Shown: positions 22,321 to 30,656 of the stretch, one piece after another
How positions within the stretch are numbered: the stretch's first letter is position 1
How the letters are laid out: each line of letters opens with the position of its first letter
Virus record (IMG/VR): IMGVR_UViG_3300008963_000001
Location: 1-64,000 of that record
Length of the DNA stretch: 64,000 nucleotides
From: a virus
Direction: 5' to 3' (one strand)
Translations under genes and position numbers: made by a program
Notes under the pieces: model-generated
Databases searched by the model: none
What the model saw: the letters and a program-made list of their open reading frames with translations, nothing else
Told to the model about the DNA's origin: nothing

Positions 22321-23207
22321 GATAGATAATAGGTTTTGCAGAGATTGATAGTTTCGTTATAGACATCTAAGGCGTATTCACTCATATCGCAATCTAAACA
22401 AGGAAAGTTTAATCCTAATCGCAATTTAATTTCTTGACCTAGAGTTTTAATAGTGTCGGTTACTTCTGATCCTGTTAATTTTGATACTTTTTCATTGTAA
22501 ATCTCAGTTAATTTTTCAAAATCTCTCACATCTACATGATCCCAGTCAGTGCAATACGTCATATGTACACCCATTCTTGCACCAAGCACCGCAAATTCGC
22601 CATTTTCAACATGTGACCCGACTGTGCACCACTGTCTTAATCTGTGTAAGTTGTGCCACCACACCTCTTCTTTAATTCTATCTGGATTTACCTTTTCTCC
22701 ATCGGCCAGTGTCATTTTTACACCTTCTCTAAAGCCGGCGCGCCATGCTTGAAAAGGCGTTTTATTAATATTTGTATCACTAAAAACTTGTGGAAACGCT
22801 CTATAACCGTTTTCCCAACAAAAGTCTACTTCTGCACGCTTGTTTTCTGCGGCCTCGTGTGTTTTCATGCCCAAAATAAAATCTTTTTTCCACAACTTTA
22901 ACCCGCCGTTGCCGTATCTTAGCCCGTTGATGTTGTTTTGCCCGCACCAACTGTATACTTCTATATTGTTGTCTGTCATATCTAAATCGAGATTAAAAAA
23001 ATCCGTTCTTACAACGTTGTCTGCATCAACTGTCAACAAACACTCTGTTTCACTTAATTCGGCGGCTGCTTTGTGGGCAGCGTCTGATCCCTTAACTCCG
23101 TGTATTCTTTTGGTCCAAGGTACTTTATCACAGAGGTCTGCGAAGTTTTCTTCCGCATTAGGTTCGTCATAACTGATAAAAACTACATCAAATTCGAGTG
23201 GTTTCAT
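22317..23207 (-). CDS. GT-A-like glycosyltransferase-type protein, paralogue of the next gene
   Basis: 296 residues with FDVVFISYDEPNAEENF at the start, TKRIHGVKGSDAAHKAAAEL, LLTVDADNVV (DxD), NNINGLRYGNGGLKLW and PFQAWRAGFREGVKM. It shares these landmarks in the same order with the protein encoded just downstream, so the two arose by duplication. The C-terminal 60 residues, with CLDCDMSEYALDVYNETI, are not shared and could bind metal through two Cys. Likely cytoplasmic. The sugar-transfer assignment is inferred from the GT-A-like strand-DxD pattern, not from a recognised CAZy family. Confidence 0.6.
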   Translation of the reverse strand: MKPLEFDVVFISYDEPNAEENFADLCDKVPWTKRIHGVKGSDAAHKAAAELSETECLLTVDADNVVRTDFFNLDLDMTDNNIEVYSWCGQNNINGLRYGNGGLKLWKKDFILGMKTHEAAENKRAEVDFCWENGYRAFPQVFSDTNINKTPFQAWRAGFREGVKMTLADGEKVNPDRIKEEVWWHNLHRLRQWCTVGSHVENGEFAVLGARMGVHMTYCTDWDHVDVRDFEKLTEIYNEKVSKLTGSEVTDTIKTLGQEIKLRLGLNFPCLDCDMSEYALDVYNETINLCKTYYLS

Positions 23208-23830
23208 ACAAAATCCATTACATATTTCTTAAAAAGTCGCCTAGTATATAAGCTGATATTGTCATGCGGCACGGTTATTTGAAACTCCATATCTCCGTTG
23301 ACTAGGTCTATAATATTAAAAGAAAATTTATCAAAAATAATGTTAGGGTCGTTGTATTCTGTTACCAAAAAATCCATTTCGGTATCGCCTGACCAGTGTA
23401 TCTTTCTAGACTTTGGCTGATTGGTTGATTCTAAATCTACATAATTGCCTCCCCATTGCTTGCCTAATTGTATTTTTAAGCTGCTGGTCACGGTGTTATG
23501 ACACACAAAAACGTCTGCATCTTCGTGTTCGCACCATTTTTTTGATGGGATTCTGTGTAGAACGTCATCGATTTTGGTTAAACTTTGTGTTTCTACAATA
23601 TCAACACCGCCGCTATCGATGTCTAGGTAACAGTTGTGTATCTTTATTTCGCCATTTAGTATTCTTTCTGCTAATTCCTCGTCAAGGTCGACGATGTTTA
23701 CATCGTCATTAAAAGAAATAGACGGGCCGACTTTGACTATTTTAAAGCTGTCTGGGTCGAATCTTGCTTTGTATTGTATTTTCTCTGCTTCGGCGTTTTG
23801 AATTTCTTGTAATAAATCTACTTCTGCCAT
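23204..23830 (-). CDS. Unknown protein of the sugar/radical-SAM operon
   Basis: 208 residues, acidic and beta-rich, opening with MAEVDLLQEIQNAEAEKIQY (helix) and then alternating strands: FKIVKVGPSISF, IVDLDEELAERILNGEIKI, NCYLDIDSGG, DADVFVCHNTVTSSLKIQLG, KIHWSGDTEMDFLV and KFSFNIIDLVNGDMEFQITV. No catalytic signature is recognised. The beta-sandwich-like look would suit a binding or scaffold protein. It overlaps its neighbours by 13 and 4 nt, so it belongs to the coupled operon. Confidence 0.55.
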   Translation of the reverse strand: MAEVDLLQEIQNAEAEKIQYKARFDPDSFKIVKVGPSISFNDDVNIVDLDEELAERILNGEIKIHNCYLDIDSGGVDIVETQSLTKIDDVLHRIPSKKWCEHEDADVFVCHNTVTSSLKIQLGKQWGGNYVDLESTNQPKSRKIHWSGDTEMDFLVTEYNDPNIIFDKFSFNIIDLVNGDMEFQITVPHDNISLYTRRLFKKYVMDFV

Positions 23831-24657
23831 GCTTTGTGCTCCAACGTACTGATTATTTCTCTAGTCATTAGATCTTTTTCAACATAGTGCACAATATCGT
23901 TCTGTTGATAATTGCCAATTTTTAAATTTGCGTCTTTGTTGATATAGAATCCCACATGATTAGTAGATTTGTTTGCTGGCCAAGGCCAATTTTGCACCAT
24001 GGGCTTAAAATGAACTACTCTAGGAAACGCAAGATCGTAGGCAATATCGTCTTCGATCCCTAGAATCTTTGCTGACAGTGCAAATGCTTCGTCGGTCCCT
24101 ATGACTTTGGGTTTGTGTTTGCTTAGGAATAAATTTGAAAAAGCATCGCTGTCTTTTAAAATTTCTCTCTGTAGGTTAAAAAAATCTCTGCAGAGGTCAC
24201 TGTTCTTAACAAAAAATGTGTAAAAGGAATAAAGATTAGGCAAATCGTTTGCTGTGAATGTTTTTCTGTAATAGTCATCTTGAATCTGTTCTCCCCTATA
24301 CGTATACGCACAAGAAGGAATATACAATTCACAGTTGTCTAAGAAATAGTCGATCCAATGACTGTAATCTCTCAAAAAAATCATATCAGCATCGAGACAC
24401 ACTGTTGCATCCCACGGCGAGTATAGATCCATATTGGATCTTCCGTCCCAGCCTTCGGGCAGTGATTCTATAATCACTGTATCGAACACCCATGAACTTT
24501 CTATATTATCTAAAAGGCCGCCATCTTCTAAAACAAGTGCTACCTTGTCGTATCCGTGCTTTTGGGTAGTTTTTATACTCAAGGCAAGTGCATATGCAAG
24601 ATTGATGTAATCCATATCATCGTGCTGTTTGCAAACTATTAAATATCCAAAATTCAT
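23818..24657 (-). CDS. GT-A glycosyltransferase (GT8-like)
   Basis: 279 residues. The N-terminal Rossmann-like part (GYLIVCKQHDD, VALVLEDGGLL) leads to DATVCLDADMIFLRDYS, a classic DxD strand-loop for Mn-nucleotide-sugar binding. It is followed by a second half with GTDEAFALSAKILG (acceptor-side Asp-Glu) and VVHFKPMVQNWPW (His that contacts the diphosphate in GT8-type enzymes). It has the glycogenin-like topology of GT8 proteins that use UDP- or other NDP-sugars. The adjacent upstream gene is a relative. The acceptor is unknown; the dehydrogenase nearby could supply a uronic-acid donor. Confidence 0.7.
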   Translation of the reverse strand: MNFGYLIVCKQHDDMDYINLAYALALSIKTTQKHGYDKVALVLEDGGLLDNIESSWVFDTVIIESLPEGWDGRSNMDLYSPWDATVCLDADMIFLRDYSHWIDYFLDNCELYIPSCAYTYRGEQIQDDYYRKTFTANDLPNLYSFYTFFVKNSDLCRDFFNLQREILKDSDAFSNLFLSKHKPKVIGTDEAFALSAKILGIEDDIAYDLAFPRVVHFKPMVQNWPWPANKSTNHVGFYINKDANLKIGNYQQNDIVHYVEKDLMTREIISTLEHKAWQK

Positions 24658-25514
24658 ATGCTGTCTAACAGTGCCTCGTAATTTCTTGTTATGCTCTTTT
24701 TATTCATAACGTGGACGTCTCTCTCTGCTAGAGAAGTTACATAATATTTTCCGGTTAAGTCTTTGTCAATTAAAAAACACAATCTGTCGTTGTTAACATG
24801 TGAAAGACAGTCTTTGTCTAGTGTTGTAAGCACGTCTGGTAAAAAATAATCAGTTGATTCCTCAAAACCGTCGGCAATATGTTTAGCAACACTAAAAGCA
24901 ATGTCGTTGCGATATTGAAGACTGTCAAACCTATATAAACTAGCAAATGTAGTATAATTTTCTCTAATAGTTTCAACCAAATCAAATATTAATTTAGATT
25001 CTAGATCTTTTTTAAACATTACAGTAGTAGCCCAAAGCATTTTGGGCCCGGTGGATGAAACGTATCTATCCATATATTTCAGGCGATCTTCTGTGTTGAT
25101 GTCTAGGGCCGCGCTGCTGATTAGAAAAGACTGATCAATGTCCCAATAGCTGTTTAACCGGTTTGATTGGACAATGAAATCACAATCGATTAACAGTGTT
25201 TCTTGGTAAGGTGTTAGATACCATGCACTAGACCTATTTTGGTTTGTAAACAGTACATTATGGCAGGCCTGCATGTCTTGTAATTTTCTAGTGTTGTTGG
25301 GCTCGGGTCTTTCGTCAACAATAATTTGATCGAACACAGATTGTGCTGTTGGGTATATGTTGGAAGACTGCATCCACTCCGTTGTCGAATCGTCTGTTAC
25401 TAGAGACACAGGAAGACCTAAATTTTTCTTAGCAAGAGATGCTGACACAATAGCAATGCGGGCATAGTCCACATCTCTATTGTTGTGTGCATACATCAAC
25501 ACACCTCTAGTCAT
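24654..25514 (-). CDS. GT-A glycosyltransferase-like protein, related to the next gene
   Basis: 286 residues with the same plan as its downstream neighbour: VLMYAHNNRDVDYARIAIVSA, LPVSLVTDD, TPYQETLLIDCDFIV (D-C-D in place of DxD), an alpha-helical middle, FDSLQYRNDIAFSVAKHI (Asp before Ile-Ala-Phe parallels GTDEAFALSAKI), and a C-terminal DVHVMNKKSITRNY segment where the partner has its His motif. It is probably a nucleotide-sugar transferase of the same broad group, possibly with altered metal use. It overlaps the previous gene by 8 nt and the next by 4 nt. Confidence 0.6.
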   Translation of the reverse strand: MTRGVLMYAHNNRDVDYARIAIVSASLAKKNLGLPVSLVTDDSTTEWMQSSNIYPTAQSVFDQIIVDERPEPNNTRKLQDMQACHNVLFTNQNRSSAWYLTPYQETLLIDCDFIVQSNRLNSYWDIDQSFLISSAALDINTEDRLKYMDRYVSSTGPKMLWATTVMFKKDLESKLIFDLVETIRENYTTFASLYRFDSLQYRNDIAFSVAKHIADGFEESTDYFLPDVLTTLDKDCLSHVNNDRLCFLIDKDLTGKYYVTSLAERDVHVMNKKSITRNYEALLDSI

Positions 25515-25857
25515 TCAGTAGTTTCTCCACTGATCGTTTTTTACTGAATTCTTTGTATTCTTCGTAATACTCAAAACTAGTAGTAAAATATCGATCAAAA
25601 ACTTCATCTTTGAATACTTCCACGTCTTTGATTAAAACCGGATTGTCGTTGCTGTCGAGAAGGACAACATTGTGTGTTCTCCCCATATCGATTAAAGTGT
25701 GAACAAAGTTTAAAAGAGTTTGATCTATTTTAAATAGGCCGCCATTATAACCAAATGTAAGACGTGCTTCGGCCTTTTCTTTAAGTAGGCGTTTTTGAGA
25801 TGATAGTGTTTGACGATAATTTGCAAAGTCAAGGGCTTGCTGAAACTGCTCGTTCAT
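25507..25857 (-). CDS. Small conserved phage protein, first gene of the operon
   Basis: 116 residues: an N-terminal coiled-coil helix (NEQFQQALDFANYRQTLSSQKRLLKEKAEARL), a short beta region (TFGYNGGLFKIDQTLLNFVHTLID, VVLLDSNDNPVLIKDVEVF) and a charged helical end (YYEEYKEFSKKRSVEKLLND). I have an impression of similar proteins near tail-fibre genes in T4-like marine phages but no known role. GGAG lies about 7 nt before ATG 25857, and a strong promoter begins 21 nt upstream. Confidence 0.6.
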   Translation of the reverse strand: MNEQFQQALDFANYRQTLSSQKRLLKEKAEARLTFGYNGGLFKIDQTLLNFVHTLIDMGRTHNVVLLDSNDNPVLIKDVEVFKDEVFDRYFTTSFEYYEEYKEFSKKRSVEKLLND

Positions 25858-25877
25858 AATTTCTCCAAATTAAAATT

Positions 25878-25906
25878 ATAGTAGCAGTTTATTTAAGCAT
25901 TGTCAA
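25878..25906 (-). promoter_or_regulatory. Sigma70-type promoter of the nine-gene sugar/radical-SAM operon
   Basis: Read on the minus strand: perfect TTGACA (25906-25901), a 17-bp spacer, TACTAT (25883-25878) preceded by TGC (extended -10). A second box TATAAT lies 3 bp further at 25880-25875. It sits in the 61-nt gap between the operon and the structural genes. It predicts early or middle expression by host polymerase, unlike the late structural genes upstream. Confidence 0.75.
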
Positions 25907-25918
25907 CTACAATAGAGG

Positions 25919-27649
25919 TTAATTAGATACTCTTCCTAGCACGGTTCCGATATCTCTAAACGCAACATTATTTGCACCTTTAACAGACAGTCCTGCGAGG
26001 CCGCCGAATCCTCCTAGATACGAGTCTTGGTCGTATACTATAGAATCGGTGTTTTCTATTCCTCGCCCACCGTTAAGACCGTTTTCGCCCCAGTTGCCTC
26101 CTCGTCCGCCGCTTCCGCCTTGCGCCGTTAAGCCTCCTGAGCTAGAACTACTGCCAGACCCGCCTGCGCCTTCGCTAGTAAATGTTCCAGCGGCACCGTC
26201 TGCGGCGGCACTCGGGCCGCTGCCTCCTGAAGACGAGGATAGGCTTGACTGGCCGCCGCCGCCACCGGCGCCATAACCTAACAGATTAGGAGTGTTATCA
26301 CGTTTATCTCTTAATTGCGCAAAGCCGCCGCCGCCACCGCCGCCGCCACCGCCGGCTATGGTGCCTTGATTATCAATTAAACATTCTACAAAGGTAGTTA
26401 AGGCAGTACCTCCAGGCGAACCGCTAGAACCATTGCCGCCGCTGCCTCCGCTACCGCCATTACCGCCTCGTCCTACGATAGTTCCGTTATTAATTAAACT
26501 TACGCCGCTAGGAAAGCTTCCTGAAATTGTACAAGCAGCCGTGCTGTCGCCGGCGGTATCGCCCGAAACAACAACTCCGCTAGCAATTGTAATAACAATA
26601 TGATCAGAACCGTTCCATCCGCTGTTTTGTGCAAACGTTCTAATATCTAAATTAGTAGTATCGGAACTTACGGTAGCACGGAATGTAGATGCATCGTCTG
26701 GGTCTACATTCAAAACATTGATATCTCTTACTGTCACGTCTGGAACAGGAATATCGACTGCATTGACCGTAGCCGGAACCATGTTAAAAATTGGATTTTT
26801 AGTAGAGATAAAGTATTTTAGTTCTCCATCGACGCCGTCTGGACCGATTCCCGTAGGCGGATGATCGTCTTGATATCTTATGAGAAATTCGAGAGTAGAA
26901 GCATCACCATTGCTGTTGTCTGACACTCCTGGAGTTCTAGCAAATATTTGATAGACGTTTGCGCCGTATGGCGATGACGCATTAAATTGTTCTACCAGCT
27001 GATAGGATCCGCCGAGTCTATAAAAGTTTTGAGCGTCATTCGGCTCAATTCCGGTTTCTGGTATAACAGCGCCGAACTCGTATGTGCCTACAGTCTCAAG
27101 CAATTCAGTCCATTTTTCGTTCTGCGCACGAATTGTTCCGATGTCGCCAGTGGCGTTTCCGCCAGTTCTTTGACTGAGTATTCTAACTGTCCCGCCGGCA
27201 TTAAAGAAAAAACGAGCTTGGTCGGCTGACCCAAACTCTAGTGTTACGATTGCTTGAGCACGTTCACGCCAAAAACCGTTATATGATCCTGATCCGTGGT
27301 CTGTTATTGTAAACTGTCCGTTAGCTACGTTAAACCTGTTTGCATCGACAGTTTGAGACTCGGTTAAATATCTCTCATATGGTTCTGTTGTGTTGTCGTA
27401 CTTTATAGTTTCGTTTGCTACCGCGTCGGGCAGCGTTGGTATCGTTCCTGTTTGATGTCTTATACAATTAATTAGATCATTTTTAAGTGCTGCCCATTCA
27501 TTCACTGTAATACTATTGCTTTCGTCTACAGGAGAACTTTGAACAACTTGTCCGTAGCCTCGGTTGTTAGCACCGTTACCTAGAACGCTGGAAACAAGTT
27601 GTTGAACGGTATTATAGTCACTTTTTGCTATTTTATCATTAACGGCCAT
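25919..27649 (-). CDS. Distal tail-fibre / adhesin-like structural protein with glycine-rich tip
   Basis: 576 residues. Residues 1-290 (beginning SDYNTVQQLVSSVLGNG, GYGQVVQSSPV, ITVNEWAALKNDLINCIRHQTG) are paralogous to the protein encoded just upstream. A central region ends in SGVVVSGDTAGDSTAACTISG. From about residue 390 to 545 come glycine runs (GGNGGSGGSGGNGSSGSPGG, a stretch of nine or more Gly, SSSSGGLTAQGGSGGRGGNWG). Such runs form packed polyglycine-II helices in the T2/S16-type gp38 receptor-binding adhesins. The protein closes with YLGGFGGLAGLSVKG and a conserved GTVLGRV end. It is placed last in the late operon, as expected for a receptor-binding tip. Homology to gp38 is not claimed, only similar composition. 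Confidence 0.65.
   Translation of the reverse strand: MAVNDKIAKSDYNTVQQLVSSVLGNGANNRGYGQVVQSSPVDESNSITVNEWAALKNDLINCIRHQTGTIPTLPDAVANETIKYDNTTEPYERYLTESQTVDANRFNVANGQFTITDHGSGSYNGFWRERAQAIVTLEFGSADQARFFFNAGGTVRILSQRTGGNATGDIGTIRAQNEKWTELLETVGTYEFGAVIPETGIEPNDAQNFYRLGGSYQLVEQFNASSPYGANVYQIFARTPGVSDNSNGDASTLEFLIRYQDDHPPTGIGPDGVDGELKYFISTKNPIFNMVPATVNAVDIPVPDVTVRDINVLNVDPDDASTFRATVSSDTTNLDIRTFAQNSGWNGSDHIVITIASGVVVSGDTAGDSTAACTISGSFPSGVSLINNGTIVGRGGNGGSGGSGGNGSSGSPGGTALTTFVECLIDNQGTIAGGGGGGGGGGFAQLRDKRDNTPNLLGYGAGGGGGQSSLSSSSGGSGPSAAADGAAGTFTSEGAGGSGSSSSSGGLTAQGGSGGRGGNWGENGLNGGRGIENTDSIVYDQDSYLGGFGGLAGLSVKGANNVAFRDIGTVLGRVSN
26251..26355. repeat. GC-rich trinucleotide-repeat tract within the adhesin-like gene
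   Basis: Two clusters (26251-26270 and 26324-26355) of GCC/ACC trinucleotides encode runs of glycine on the minus strand. They stand out against an A/T-rich genome and are prone to slippage in multiples of three, which would change the length of the glycine runs without breaking the frame. Confidence 0.8.
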
Positions 27650-27664
27650 TCTTTAAAACCTTAC

Positions 27665-28582
27665 TTAAGAAGCTGATATATTAGATACTGAGTATGTTGG
27701 GCTTGTAACGTTAAACTGTCCGGTCCCAGTCGGAAGCAACGAACTAGCAGCTTTAACTTCTACTATGTTAAAGTTTAGTTCGCCGTCGACAAAGCCCGAA
27801 GGGGGATTTGTATTTGCTGGGAATCCAGACACAACATCGGGATCGACATAATCGTCCTTTAACGACAGCCTAATATCTACTTTAGTGGCGCCGCCATTGC
27901 TGTTATCCGGTACATTGCTTTTTGCTTCGAGCAAAACACTGTTGTTTGCATATGCAGCACTCGAAAACTGTTGGAAAATAGATTGGTAGTCGTCAGTTAG
28001 ATCGTAAAAGTTTACGTCATTATTATAATCCATTCCAAATATAACTGCTCCTACTTCTGTTAATAAACTGTTCCAAGAATTATTTTGAGCGGTAGTAGTA
28101 TAGTTTTCTAAAGTTGGTGTGATTTCAACTCTAGAGCCGCTGTTAAAGAAGTAGCGGGCATCGTTTGTATTTTGAAAATCTAATGAAATTTCTAACACTG
28201 CTTGATCATTCCATTGTCCTGAGAACGCAGGGGGCGAATTGATCTGTTCAATATCAACACCGCTAGGGGCAAGTTTAAATCTATTTTCTCTAAGTTCGCT
28301 GATAACATTGGCATAATTTACTTTGGGATCTCCTGACTGGTCTCCTATTACATCGCCCACTTCAGCATCTACAACAGAAGGCAAAACTCCGTCTTGGTGT
28401 AGTTTGGCATTAATAATATCAAAACGCAGGTCATCCCACTGCTGTGCTGTAATAATATTTCCTGCAAACACCGGAGAGCTAACCACAGTTTGGCCGTAAC
28501 CAAAACTGCCTGTTCCAGGGCCCATTACCTCTACAATTAGATTGCGTAATGAGTTATAATCCGAATCTTGTATATCAGTCAT
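27665..28582 (-). CDS. Virion structural protein, paralogue of the adhesin N-terminus
   Basis: 305 residues. The sequence SDYNSLRNLIVEVMGPG, FGYGQTVVSSPV, ITAQQWDDLRFDIINAKLHQDG at the start, then ARYFFNSGSRVEI and LTEVGAVIFG, repeats in the same order in the adhesin-like protein encoded downstream (ARFFFNAGGTVRI, LETVGTYEFG). It lacks the glycine-rich tip. The form matches a structural protein I associate with T4-like marine phages. Its ATG shares a base with the previous stop. It is probably a fibre-shaft or connector subunit; the precise location is unknown. Confidence 0.65.
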   Translation of the reverse strand: MTDIQDSDYNSLRNLIVEVMGPGTGSFGYGQTVVSSPVFAGNIITAQQWDDLRFDIINAKLHQDGVLPSVVDAEVGDVIGDQSGDPKVNYANVISELRENRFKLAPSGVDIEQINSPPAFSGQWNDQAVLEISLDFQNTNDARYFFNSGSRVEITPTLENYTTTAQNNSWNSLLTEVGAVIFGMDYNNDVNFYDLTDDYQSIFQQFSSAAYANNSVLLEAKSNVPDNSNGGATKVDIRLSLKDDYVDPDVVSGFPANTNPPSGFVDGELNFNIVEVKAASSLLPTGTGQFNVTSPTYSVSNISAS

Positions 28583-30345
28583 TACAATATAACCGCTTCT
28601 ATTTTAGTAATGCCCTCATCGTCTTTGTTTTCTAATGCTATTGCAAAAATGTGTCCTGCGTCGCTTGCAACTGCATATCCATTCTGGCCTGCAACAAGAG
28701 TATCGCCTTTGCGGACGCGGCCGCCTACTTTCATCGGTACTCTGCCTTTTAATGCAATGTAAACACCATTTTCTAATTCTGTATTCATCATAAATGCAGG
28801 GTTTGTAGATACTGCACCAATTGCTCTCGAGCTAGCGGTACATGCTGTTACTTCTGCAGATCCGCCTACTATAACCACTGTGCCAGTTTCGTAATCGTCG
28901 TCAGGCAAGTATTTTTCAGCGAGGTCGGCGTATTGCGCAGCAGTGGCTGTTCCTTCGAAAAGGTTTGCTTTTAAATTTCCTGCAGAAGTTCTAGCTGCAA
29001 TTGTATCCGCAACCGGATTAGTCTTTGCACTTCTATAATCAGGATCGGTATCGGTTGCAGCATCGTCTATTTTTAATCTATCAGCAAAGTTTGCGGTGCC
29101 TTGCAGTTGATTAACAAAAATGTCTCCTGCGCTATCCCTAATCACTACACTTTGTTTATTTGCGCTGATTGGTAATTGTATGCTAGGTAAATTATCTCCT
29201 AGTCTATCTGCGTTGTCTGCTGTTCCCTGTAAACTGCCCTGTACATTACCTACAAGAGTTCCTCTAAGATCCGCACCAGTATATCCAATTATTAAATTTT
29301 CTGCATCAATTATTTTTTGAGCACCGCCGAACACACTGCCAGTTACGTTTCCTGTTACATCGCCGGTTACATCACCGGTTAAATCGCCTATAAATGTATT
29401 TGCATAGATATTGTCATACTTTAACAACGGCGTTCCGACATTAAATGTACTGTCTGAGCCGGGCGTAATACCATCTGCATTTACAATAAGCACATCGCGC
29501 TCGTCTGTGATAGGGCTTACAACTACGCGGAATCGTAAATCATTTCCCAGCTGATTTCTAAAATACAGAACATCGTTTTCTACACTAACTTTAAGATCAT
29601 TAGTGTCTCCTAGAGTATAACCGCTATCATCAAAAGAAACACCACCATCAAAAGATATGTTTCCTCGCTGTACAAAATTCTCCGGCGAGATGCCGTCTAA
29701 AGTTAAAGCGTTTGCGGCGGTGCCCCAGTAAACATATGAATCGCCGCTGATGCCGTTGACATCTGTATTGGTTAGAGTAAAACCTTTTTTAATAGTTGTA
29801 AAACCTTCGATAGGGTTTAGTGATGTGTTTAACTGGAATTCATCGTCACTGACGATGCCTACTGTTTCGCCACCGGCATTTAATTTTAGTATTGTATAAT
29901 TAGTTCCGCCTGTGTCTTTTACTACTTGAGGCACTGCGGCAGATACACCCTGTGTATTGCTAGTTTCCGGTCCAACCAAAACGAATTCTGATCCAGACCA
30001 AGTGTACAATTGATTGGTAGAGTTATCCCACCAGAACTCGCCAGGCTCTAGTCCAGCGGGTGCTGTTGAGCCTACTTCTGCACCATTAGCAATTTTAAAT
30101 TTGGAGCCATCATAAAATTTTAAACGTTTGTTTGCACTGTCATACCAAATTTGACCTTGTAATGCTCTTGGCGGTGCCGTAGTGTTGGCAAAATTTTCTA
30201 ATAGGTGTAGGAAATTTTCATTTTGAACTTCGCCGTATCCTGCATAGTTTTTACCAACAAATCTAATATCTGTCGAATTATCAATAGAACCGTCTTCTAC
30301 TGATGTTAAAAATTCTCCGTTAAATTTATCTACTTGATAACTCAT
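28582..30345 (-). CDS. Tail-fibre paralogue 4, with C-terminal AERY-type domain
   Basis: 587 residues. The N-terminal ~130 residues are the fibre-base module shared by four neighbouring genes (GKNYAGYGEVQNENFLHLLENFA, GQIWYDSANKRLKFYDG, LGPGEFWW-like turn, FVLVGPE). Residues 130-470 are a repetitive shaft with pseudo-repeats such as LTGDVTGDVTGNVTGSVFGG. The C-terminal domain (about 480-587) contains LAEKYLPDDDYETGTVVIVGG, STNPAFMMNTELENGVYIALKGRVP and KGDTLVAGQNGYAV, a domain found at the ends of many marine phage fibres. A late promoter octamer lies 24 nt upstream of the start. Receptor-binding or structural, location at the tail fibre. Confidence 0.7.
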   Translation of the reverse strand: MSYQVDKFNGEFLTSVEDGSIDNSTDIRFVGKNYAGYGEVQNENFLHLLENFANTTAPPRALQGQIWYDSANKRLKFYDGSKFKIANGAEVGSTAPAGLEPGEFWWDNSTNQLYTWSGSEFVLVGPETSNTQGVSAAVPQVVKDTGGTNYTILKLNAGGETVGIVSDDEFQLNTSLNPIEGFTTIKKGFTLTNTDVNGISGDSYVYWGTAANALTLDGISPENFVQRGNISFDGGVSFDDSGYTLGDTNDLKVSVENDVLYFRNQLGNDLRFRVVVSPITDERDVLIVNADGITPGSDSTFNVGTPLLKYDNIYANTFIGDLTGDVTGDVTGNVTGSVFGGAQKIIDAENLIIGYTGADLRGTLVGNVQGSLQGTADNADRLGDNLPSIQLPISANKQSVVIRDSAGDIFVNQLQGTANFADRLKIDDAATDTDPDYRSAKTNPVADTIAARTSAGNLKANLFEGTATAAQYADLAEKYLPDDDYETGTVVIVGGSAEVTACTASSRAIGAVSTNPAFMMNTELENGVYIALKGRVPMKVGGRVRKGDTLVAGQNGYAVASDAGHIFAIALENKDDEGITKIEAVIL

Positions 30346-30655
30346 GGGGGTGTCCTTGCTTATTGATATATTTATCGTCTATCATATGGCTGATATAATC
30401 GTAAACATCTGGATTATTTTTTAAAAATTCTATTATTTTATCCACAGCGTCATTATGTTTATCAATTTCTTCTATCGTCCAATTAGAGTTTGTAAATCTT
30501 GCTATTTGTTTGTTACTATCGAAATTAGGAACAGGAATTTCGGTAGTATTTCTAGGAAACAAAAAAGTACCTGGTTCTAATGGCGATTCGTCTGCTTCAG
30601 TTACAAAAAGAAAATATCCATTGTCGTCATATTGATATACAGTTTTAGATCGCAT
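30326..30655 (-). CDS. Tail-fibre-assembly (Tfa)-like protein
   Basis: 109 residues. The N-terminal half follows the Tfa-type pattern: YQYDDNGYFLFVTEADESPLEPGTFLFPRNTTEIPVP, then FDSNKQIARFTNSNWTIEE. The C-terminal half is helical with a basic, His-containing end (DKYINKQGHPHELSSR). Tfa proteins assist folding or trimerisation of phage fibres and can remain bound. It lies among four fibre genes and overlaps the next one by 20 nt. The pattern is recognisable though short. Confidence 0.65.
   Translation of the reverse strand: MRSKTVYQYDDNGYFLFVTEADESPLEPGTFLFPRNTTEIPVPNFDSNKQIARFTNSNWTIEEIDKHNDAVDKIIEFLKNNPDVYDYISHMIDDKYINKQGHPHELSSR
30369..30376 (-). promoter_or_regulatory. T4-late-type promoter octamer
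   Basis: Minus-strand GATAAATA (forward TATTTATC), 24 nt before the start of the fibre gene at 30345 and inside the Tfa-like coding sequence. It predicts a separate late transcript for the distal fibre genes. Confidence 0.5.
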
Positions 30656-30656
30656 A

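Noticed and set aside
26251-26355. CRISPR-like or regulatory repeat array
   Set aside because: The repeats are trinucleotides encoding glycine in frame, without spacers or regular repeat units.
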